Part shown: piece by piece, positions 56,801 to 64,000 of the stretch
How the letters are laid out: the number at the start of each line of letters is the position of its first letter
How positions within the stretch are numbered: position 1 is the first letter of the stretch
Source of the DNA: Dendrolimus kikuchii
Lineage: Eukaryota > Arthropoda > Insecta > Lepidoptera > Lasiocampidae
Direction: 5' to 3'
Length of the DNA: 64,000 nt
Assembly (NCBI GenBank): GCA_019925095.2
Contig: CM034389.1
Span: 14,701,435-14,765,434 of the forward strand
Made by a program: the position numbers and the translations under genes
Notes under the pieces: generated by a model
What the model was told of the DNA's origin: nothing
Seen by the model: only the letters and a program-made list of their open reading frames with translations
Databases searched by the model: none

Positions 56801-59800
56801 CGCCAACCACTTCGTGTCACTTGACGCTAAGCCCGAGTGCACTCCGGAATTAAAATATAATATTCGTCACCTTAGAGTCGACTTTTCCTTGCACGAGTAT
56901 AAGAAACAGTACTGTCAATATTTTGATAAATGTCACGTTTATTAAAAAATTCTAGCTGTGCCCGCGACTTCGTATGCATGAATTTTTTAGTGAAACTTTA
57001 GAATTATTGTCATTTGAAACTCTATGAAACGAAAAAAAGCCACAGTAAAAAGAGATAAACACATAAATCTATAGGACTAGCCTGCGAGACAAAGAGATAG
57101 AATACATTATATATAATAATTCAAGCACTATGCTCATACAGATAGAGTTTTTTGAAGTTTTTCGTTAATATTTCAAAATTTAATTTAATTTAAATTTCGT
57201 GTTTTAAAACTTAAATATGTATATTATAACGATGTGATGTCACGAAATTTAGAATCCTTCCCACCCCTTGTCACACTTCGTTTCACTTCTATTGCGTGTG
57301 AAGTGCACACACATACACACAATTTTTTCTTGGAATCCTATAAAAAGGTAGCCTAAGTTACTACTTAAAACATCAGCTATCTGCCAGTGAAAGTCTCAAC
57401 AAAATCGGTGCAGCCGTTTCAGAATTTAGCCGGAACATCCAGACACAAAAATAAATTAAGTTTTTGATATAGGTACCATATATACTTTCATATGCATTTA
57501 GTAAGAAGCTGTTATTCTGATGTTACAAACCAACACTTAATTTTATTTATTTGTATATATAGAAACATGAAAAAAGAAAATTGCAATGTTGGCAATGACA
57601 GACGCTGAGATTAACAATAAGAAACAAAGAGGATATAATCACTATGCTTATCATAAGTATTAATACCAATAAAAAGTTTTACATCTTTAAACAATCTTCT
57701 TAGACAAGATAGAAAATCAAACAACTTTGATCTAAGTAGTTTTAAACTTTATTATCAAACAGTTAAACATAATTTTCTGTGGAGTAGTCTGTTCTGTGAC
57801 TTAGTATGAAAAGGTAACATGTGTCCGCGGAACAGTATATAAATCGATTTGAAAACTGACCTAACTTTTTTATTCCGCCACTGTGTACGTAGACAAGCTG
57901 TTAAGGATGTAGAAATTTGACTTTATTCCAAATGCTAGTTTCTGAGTGCAATATGTCAACCCATACATGTTCTATTCCTGACCATAAACCTCCCTATTGC
58001 AGTAAAAAGGATAATATTATCCACCCTTGTCTAAGGCAGACTGGTGAGTTTTAGGTAACTTCGGAATGTAGGTTTTATCACAATATTCATCATCTCCATC
58101 AACATGTCTTGTGTAATGTGATTATAGTTACCATTACTACTGTAACAATAATTGTATATTAAAAATTAGCACAGAATAGCAGCTGAAGTGGTACATGCAG
58201 ATCGTTTGATGTAAATATGGGTGCTATAGGCAGTAGGCACTATTTTTTTTTACTAGTAGCTATTGTATTATGCAATAAATTAATATAATGTGCGTTTGTA
58301 TGTAAAGATCCTGTTGGAGCGCGTATTAGCACACAGATCGTCACGACAGCGCGATGCTTTGATTTGGAACGCGTCGCCCGGCGCGCTGGGCACTCTGGCG
58401 ACCTACGGCGACTCGCGCACCCACTTGCCGTTGGCGGGGCTGGGAGCGTTGGCAACGGTGCGCGCGCCCCCCGCTCCCCGCGCCGCCCCCGCGCCCCTGC
58501 CAGCCCCATCCGTGCCTGTCGTGGGACCACCACCCACCCCCGGGAATACCTTCACTGCAATGTTATATGTCCAAGCGACCTCCCCGGCATTACATAAATT
58601 GTTGGCCAACATAGCAAGTAGCGAATTCTGTGAAAAAGTGAGTAAGGTAGTATTTAACTGACCATATAATGTTGTTGAATTTCTTAATTACTACAAAATA
58701 TGATTTATTTCTTTATGGAAAACCTACAGCTAAACACATTTTAATTCACAATTACAATGATCAACATGAAAGTCAGTTACCGGTTTTCATAAATAACTTA
58801 TTTCTTAAAATAACATGCAGATATGAGAAGCGTGTCGAGATACTAACTGTTGCAAAACAAAGCTTTAGACTCGCTAGACTCATGAAATACTAATCACAAA
58901 TGAGTCTATATGAATCAAAACTAGGTTTCTGTAAATAGAATGCTTCTTTATAAATATAATAATACTAGGATTTGCGCGCGACTTCGTCCACGCTTGACTT
59001 GAAATTTCCGCGAGATTCCCGGGATACAAAGTATCGTAGCATTTAAAAAAAAAAGAATGTAAGCTATCGTTTTAATGGAAACTGTCGGAAAAAGCTAATT
59101 TTTATGTATTCGCAAAACTTCAAACTGTTTCCGAGAAAGTTCCCGCGGGATTCCCGGGATAAAAAATATCACATATTTGACTACATTAAATTTGTTATCG
59201 ATCAGTAAAAAAAAATCACATTGTAATTCATTTTTTTTTATTAATCCGGCCCTTTTTGAAATTGTCCCAAGTAAAATTCCCGCAGGTTTCTCCAGATAAA
59301 AAGTAGCGCAGAGTTTAAGTCTAAGAATTAGATGTCGATCAGCGAAAAGCACATCGAAATCAGGCCAGTAGTTTTTATGTGAAACTTGCACAAACAGACA
59401 AGAAATGTAAAAAAAAGTGTTTTCCATCGTTTATATAGTCTATTCCAGTTGTTTTTTTATAGCTTTAATCTACAGATATGGCATGTTTAGAATTTTATAA
59501 TATTATAGACAGATTACACCCGGCACTAGGGCTAGCCTTTTTCACAGAGAACCAAATTTAGACCATTAATAAAAAATTACAATTTAAATACCGTAAATAA
59601 AACCATAGATAAAACATAGATTTAATTACTGATCTACGGTTTTATTCATATTGAGTTATAATAGATATCTGTTCTTTTTTGTTTAATTGCTCGAAGGTGG
59701 TGTTGGTATGGGATAGTGAACGAGCGGCTCCGACGCTAAAGTCGCTGTCGCGAGTGGCTGGCGACCCCCGCGACCCGCTGCCTGTCCTCGTCATAGATGC

Positions 59801-60742
59801 AACTACCCATTATCCCGGGTAAATGTCATATTTCTCTATAATAGTTTTATTTTTAAAAGGTCCTTTGTTCAGTTTGCATCCAAGAACGATTTTAAACAAT
59901 TTTGACATCACGACTAGGAAGAGACTTATTAATCTGTGTGATGACACTAGGTGGGGTGGCTTTTCAAGCAAGCTTTGGAATCTTTATAATTTCTGATATC
60001 TTCGAAAGGCTAGGAAAATCAGAATTACAATAAAAGTTGAGTTATGAAGACGATTGCATATTTTGAATGCTGTCTAAGTTATACGGTGGTTAACTTTTTA
60101 TATTTATGATGGTGACATATTCAGTTATTACCGTCATAAAAATCGTGTCCCGCGCTATAAATTTGTAACTATAGAGAGAAAAAATTATTGCGACAGAACT
60201 TAGAAGATACTGTCCACATTTGTTTTGAATACTTCTCTGTTGAATACTATTTGAGTATGCCAGTTATGATTAAGTATTTGAGTTTTAGGGTTTTTTTTTA
60301 TTAAACATCAAAAAAGTGGTTGTTTTTCGCCATAAAGGAACCCTTTATTATGCGTGGACTGACACACAACAATATCAAACCAATTCTTATTTCTAATAGT
60401 AAAAGTTGTATTTTTACTCTGCTGCCTCTCTGAATTTTTCTTTAAATGTGGCTTATGTATTACATTACACAGTTATTCATTTTGTACCCACTTACTTACT
60501 CAATTCGTACAAAGGCGTTTGACATTGTAAGGCAATTAGTTTATGTATTTATTGATTTTAGGGATGGTGTGTCCGCCAGATGGCAACCACTGTGGGCAGT
60601 ACCGACTGCTGCAGTGTTTTCTTTGGACGGAGATGCCCCCCTCTTAGCTGAGGAACTAGATTTTGCATTTCGCGTATGGCAACATTTTCCAGAACGGATC
60701 GTGGGCTACCCTGCGAGGTCACATTTTTGGGATGAAGCCAAG
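53870..60742 (+). CDS. ttv: Exostosin-1 / tout-velu, heparan sulfate co-polymerase (3' partial, six exons)
   Basis: Exons 53870-54732, 55314-55515, 56188-56307, 58308-58637, 59697-59818, 60562-60742 join in frame to 606 codons; all junctions are GT-AG. The start [11 protein letters not shown] matches the conserved EXT1 beginning (MQA-KRY), preferred over an ATG 30 bp upstream. Residues 7-22 form a type II signal anchor for the Golgi. The exostosin domain (about 80-395) has [72 protein letters not shown] and [20 protein letters not shown]. The GT64 domain starts near 475; DGD at 568-570 is its DXD site (human LDED), then [18 protein letters not shown] at the edge. About 130-150 residues are missing. 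EXT1 with EXT2 (sotv) polymerises heparan sulfate, needed for Hedgehog spread in flies. The linker 446-474 is unusually Pro/Ala-rich. Confidence 0.95.
56952..57560 (+). repeat. CTAGCTGTGCCCGCGACTTC dispersed repeat in a ttv intron
   Basis: Head CTAGCTGTGCCCGCGACTTC, body shared with 28740-29150 and 45345-45700, tail shared with 25995-26225 (AGCTATCTGCCAGTGAAAGT, TACTTTCATATGCA). It is the most complete copy. Upstream, 56430-56945 holds two short open frames that I cannot assign, with an 11-bp inverted repeat (TGGCAATAGCA ... TGCTATTGCCA). Confidence 0.6.
57960..58130 (-). repeat. Decayed SINE fragment
   Basis: The minus strand shares GTCTGCCTTAGACAAGGGTG and the flanking order with 1-290 and 29630-29900; the tRNA-like head is missing. 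Confidence 0.45.
58965..59510 (-). repeat. CCCGGGAATCCC dispersed repeat, full copy
   Basis: On the minus strand it begins with the AAAAACAACTGGAATAGACT block and ends GCGTGGACGAAGTCGCGCGC. It lies in the ttv intron between exons 4 and 5. In 59820-60560 nothing else is recognised. Confidence 0.75.
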
Positions 60743-61132
60743 GTTTGTGAAAACTGATTCATTTGATTCATACTTTTTTACTAATAATTAAGTGTGTCGG
60801 TGACTATGTTATTGTAACCGACTTGAAAAAAAGGAGGAGGTTCTAAATTCGTCTGTATGTTTTTTTGTATGTTATACTATTTTCATTTCTTTATTTTCTC
60901 GATGACAGCTCCTGTGGAAACTTGAACGAGCGTCTTTTTTACATTATGTATACATTATTTAATAAAAATATGACGCTTACGCACGTACAAGGTCATAGCA
61001 GAGTCGGAGAAACTGATAGGGATGGAGCTATCGATAAACGTAACACGATAACAGACCCGATATTTTTTTACAAAGTGTAAGAAACTAAACTATTGTCGGA
61101 TAATTTTGTAGAAATTTATTAACTAATATTAT

Positions 61133-62640
61133 ATTTCATTACAAGATGTAATTATATTATGTTGATTCTTTATTTATTTATTTTAATCAAAATCTGATGA
61201 ATCGTCACTGTCACTCGATGAGCTCTCCCCAACATTTATTATAAGTTCCTGTACTTCAATATTATCGAATGCCACATGAATTTCCCAATCCGACGGTATA
61301 ATGTTTTGGGTTCTTCTCACAATTTTTTCCCAGTGTTCGGCAGTTACTTCTGCACATGCATTTTTTAATAAATCTAACATCTTGTTTGCCGTAAAAGGGG
61401 GATGGGTATTGTTTCGAGCGGCGTGTCCTTTGATTTGTGCCCATATTAGTTCTATAGCATTGTACTGGCAATTATACGGCGGAAGTCGAAGAACACAATG
61501 ACCACATTCGGCAGCTATTTCGTCGGTAATATATCTTTTAGGGAAGCCTTTTTTTCGATTTTAAAATATTCACTAATTGTACTTTTAATAAAGTATTATC
61601 CACATTTTCGCCATGACATTGGAGCTAATCAATTATCTCTTGTTTTTTTTATTGGCCTGCGTCGGCATTTTATCAATTTGTCTGAATTGATATGTAGCAT
61701 TGTCCATAATAATTATCGACGGTTCTTCCAGAGATTGCACCATTTCTTTAAACCATCCTTCGTAAATGTCCGCGTTCATTTCTTCGTGGTAGTCCACTGT
61801 TTTCTTGGATGTAAAGGCCAGTAAAGCATCATCTGACACGAATCCATTCGTAGACCCTGCATGGCATATGATAAGGCGTTCACCTTTTCCCATTGGCACT
61901 GAACTAGTGGAACCGCTTCCACGGTGTCGTCAGTTCAGTTCTTAGATACTGTGTGGTTTGCATTTAACCAATCTCGTCAGTGAAAATAACATTTGACCAA
62001 TCTGATATCTTTATGCCTTCGATCAAAAATTCGCAGCGAGCCATAGCAACGTCGTGACGCTCCATCAATATTTTACGTTTGTCCGATTTTTTATAAGAAA
62101 ATCCAATTTCTTTCAAAACCAAGCTTCATGACCATTTTTGGCCATGTAACAAACCACATTCACGTAAAGAAACAACAAGTTTTTTAAGTGTTGGAATTTC
62201 TTTGCGCACGTAATAGTCATATATATGACACACGACGTAGTTGGCGTTTTTTCTTCGGCGTACGAAGCTTATTTTCCTGCATGCCGCTTGTACCGTAAGC
62301 TTCGGTAGTAATTTTTGAAACAGTATGTCCACTAATTCCTAATGCAGCCGCAACACGCTCTCGCACTTGCGACAGTGGTAATAACGGGCCACCATTTTGA
62401 TACTCTGCTTCAAAGTAATTACGAACCTTGATCACCAGTTCTCTCGCCTGCCTTTTCAGAACAGATCCTTTAGGCATTTTGATATTTGACAGCTGGGCAG
62501 TAATCAACACGGAGGAACACAAAATACACAACGTAACGTATGGATAATGTGAAAAAACTCAACGAACAGAAATGTAGTAACTATATAGCACGACCGTCTT
62601 GTTGCGAGTGACAGATTAAAACAAACACAAAATGGTGGTG
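61133..62640 (-). mobile_element. Second IS630/Tc1-type transposon (broken)
   Basis: The extent is approximate because no clear terminal repeats were found. The coding content is a diverged relative of the element at 4948-6907. It lies after the last visible ttv exon, so probably in the next ttv intron. Confidence 0.7.
61183..62477 (-). pseudogene. IS630/Tc1-superfamily transposase, multiply broken
   Basis: Start MPKGSVLKRQARELVIKVRN, then VRERVAAALGISGHTVSKIT (helix-turn-helix) and IPTLKKLVVSLRECGLLHGQ. The core has MGKGERLIICHAGSTNGFVS and SIIIMDNATYQFRQIDKMPT (second Asp), then PPYNCQYNAIELIWAQIKGH (Glu). It ends ELIINVGESSSSDSDDSSDF D before TAA. The first Asp region (62010-61930) is only partly readable. 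Frame changes near 62275, 62130, 61900, 61630 and 61440. Confidence 0.78.
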
Positions 62641-62884
62641 GGCCATTGAGTGTTCCCAGCTTGAAAAAATATAATTGAATGTTTTTATTGTATTTGTCTT
62701 TGTTCAAAACATAATAAATATATGCGATCGATATCATTACTTATTTGTTCACAACACTACAACTATCAAATTAGAACTGTCATCGAGAAAATAAAGAAAT
62801 GGAAATAATATAGTTACTCGATTTCCACGTCAATTGTGGCCCGTATTTTCAAAATTTTTATTTTAATCGAAAGGTTACACTCCC

Positions 62885-63290
62885 GAATTGGTCCCATGGT
62901 CACCAAGTCAGGATGTCTTGTCTGATGAGTGGATCGGATCCCAGGGCTATCGAGCTTAACCCTTATTAAAGAAAGCCGTGCGTCTAGCTAATGCATTTTC
63001 TACAGGCGTTTAATTTTCTATATACATGTTACGCGATTTCTTACTCAAGTTTTGATCGATATTGATTTTTTTTCTTTATTCATAAGTATGTATACTTCCG
63101 AGGCGGTTCCATGGTCACCAGGTCAGCATCTGATGAGTGAATCCCAGAGAATTCGATAATTATCCTTAAGGATCTGATTTGTGGATCGCCAGAAAGTCGA
63201 GAGCAACCCTTGTTGAAGAGCATATACACTGAAGAGTGAGATGGCAAATTTGTATACGCATGCCAGTTGTACAATTTCTAGAGATGCTTA
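62885..63290 (-). repeat. Two-copy CCATGGTCACCA repeat
   Basis: 62890-63030 and 63100-63260 share CCATGGTCACCA(A/G)GTCAG, TCTGATGAGTG, CCTTGTTGAAGA/CCCTTATTAAAGA and a final GAAATTGTA/AATTTTCTA region. They are diverged direct copies; no gene. Confidence 0.55.
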
Positions 63291-63396
63291 ATTGATTATT
63301 TTTAAAGCTATTGAAGTATATGCACTACTAAAAAGTAAAAAAAAAAAAAATAACAAAAAGAAAACCGGCTTCGCACTAAAAACCAAAAAAAATATA

Positions 63397-63535
63397 TTTA
63401 ACCGACTTGTTTCTACAACAGCTTGAAGTCAGTGTCAAATAAAACACAAAAATTACTATATTTTGTGAAATTGTTGTTGTTTTTTATGTTTTACTTAGCA
63501 CCGACTTCAAGATGTTGTAGACAGAAGTCGGTTAA
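63397..63535. mobile_element. Fold-back MITE
   Basis: TTAACCGACTTGTTTCTACA (left) pairs with the right arm TGTTGTAGACAGAAGTCGG TTAA; about 31 of 36 positions match. The centre is AT-rich. It directly abuts the mariner. Confidence 0.7.
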
Positions 63536-63538
63536 ATA

Positions 63539-64000
63539 TTAGGTCTTTACATATGAAATTGGCGTTTCATAAGGGAGGAACATAAAGTCGATTTTTTAAA
63601 AATACAATATATTTATTTAATCAAAGTATGTACCATTGCTATCTATGCACTTCTGCCATCCATAGGTAGTTCATTGATCCCTTTACTAAAAAAACCATTC
63701 GGACGGGAATCAATAAAATTTTTGAAGGCGCTTTGGACTGGCCCATCGTAGTTGAATTTTTTCCCTTGCAAGAAGTTATCCAAATTTCGAAAAAAATGAT
63801 AATCTGTTGGAGCAAGGTCCGGGGAGTACAGTGGATGTCTTAGACATTCCAATTGATAGTCCTCTAATTTGGTAGCCGTCTGTTGTGCAGTGTGTGGTCT
63901 AGCGTTGTCCCGATTGACCAGCCTCGGTTGTTTAGCAGCTAACTTTTCCATCATGGTTTGCAGTTGCTGACAATAGACATCCGCCGTAATCGTCTGGCCA
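63539..64000 (-). mobile_element. mariner element, cut by window edge
   Basis: The terminal repeat TTAGGTCTTTACATATGAAA follows TA at 63537-63538. The minus-strand frame has MMEKLAAKQPRLVNRDNARP (second Asp of the DD34D set), HPLYSPDLAPTDYHFFRNLD (third Asp) and FFSKGINELPMDGRSA, where WQK is expected after LPM, so the end is shifted. The family differs from the mariner at 18110. The N-terminal two-thirds lie outside the window. Confidence 0.85.

Noticed and set aside
56490..56945. Two short open frames in a ttv intron
   Set aside because: The sequence is moderately GC-rich and may be an unknown repeat, but no motif or splice support was found.
60743..64000. Remaining ttv exons
   Set aside because: The conserved continuation (ERWGYTS-like) was looked for and not found; only transposon and repeat sequence is seen.

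Overview
This window is nuclear genomic DNA of an insect, most likely a moth or butterfly. It is AT-rich, its genes are split by GT-AG introns, and it is packed with many transposon families in varying states of decay. I recognise three host genes. RpL13 (+) is represented by its last two coding exons at 4648-8339; the 5' exons are outside the window or were not recognised. Pep (zinc finger protein on ecdysone puffs, -) is complete: 11 coding exons over 42439-22251 join in frame to a 682-residue protein. ttv/EXT1 (heparan sulfate co-polymerase, +) has its first six coding exons at 53870-60742, 606 codons; its C-terminal exons lie beyond the right edge. Pep and ttv are divergent, with about 11 kb between their start codons. 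The Lepidoptera assignment is inference from gene and repeat content; no marker fixes the species.

Almost everything else is mobile DNA. Positions 1-9000 hold a SINE, a Tc1-like element with paired terminal repeats, a LINE end, and an IS630/Tc1-type element in the RpL13 intron. Positions 9000-20500 are an intergenic graveyard: a Penelope-like element with a hammerhead-like ribozyme motif, two R1-clade LINE ends, another LINE end with a (TATG)n tail, a retroelement nuclease-like domain and a mariner. The 20-kb Pep gene carries in its introns a degraded Jockey LINE, a Harbinger MITE, (TATG)-tailed LINE stubs with target-site duplications, a probable solo LTR, and a fold-back element of about 1.1 kb. 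Positions 42500-53700 hold a deleted hAT element and a PIF/Harbinger element whose transposase and MADF accessory genes interlock on opposite strands and whose intron contains R1 and RTE insertions. The ttv introns and the right edge hold a second IS630-type element and a truncated mariner.

The most unusual signal is a 26-bp sequence found at three loci (four copies), each time bounded by perfect 8-bp direct repeats whose sequence differs between loci. One copy lies in a repeat whose inverted paralogue at 45.9 kb lacks the 26 bp and has a single copy of the flank. This looks like real insertion of an ultra-short unit with target-site duplication. Other leads are the variant hammerhead motifs of the Penelope-like elements and a near-perfect 29-bp-arm hairpin 27 nt inside a Pep intron. 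No CRISPR, operon or other prokaryotic feature is present.
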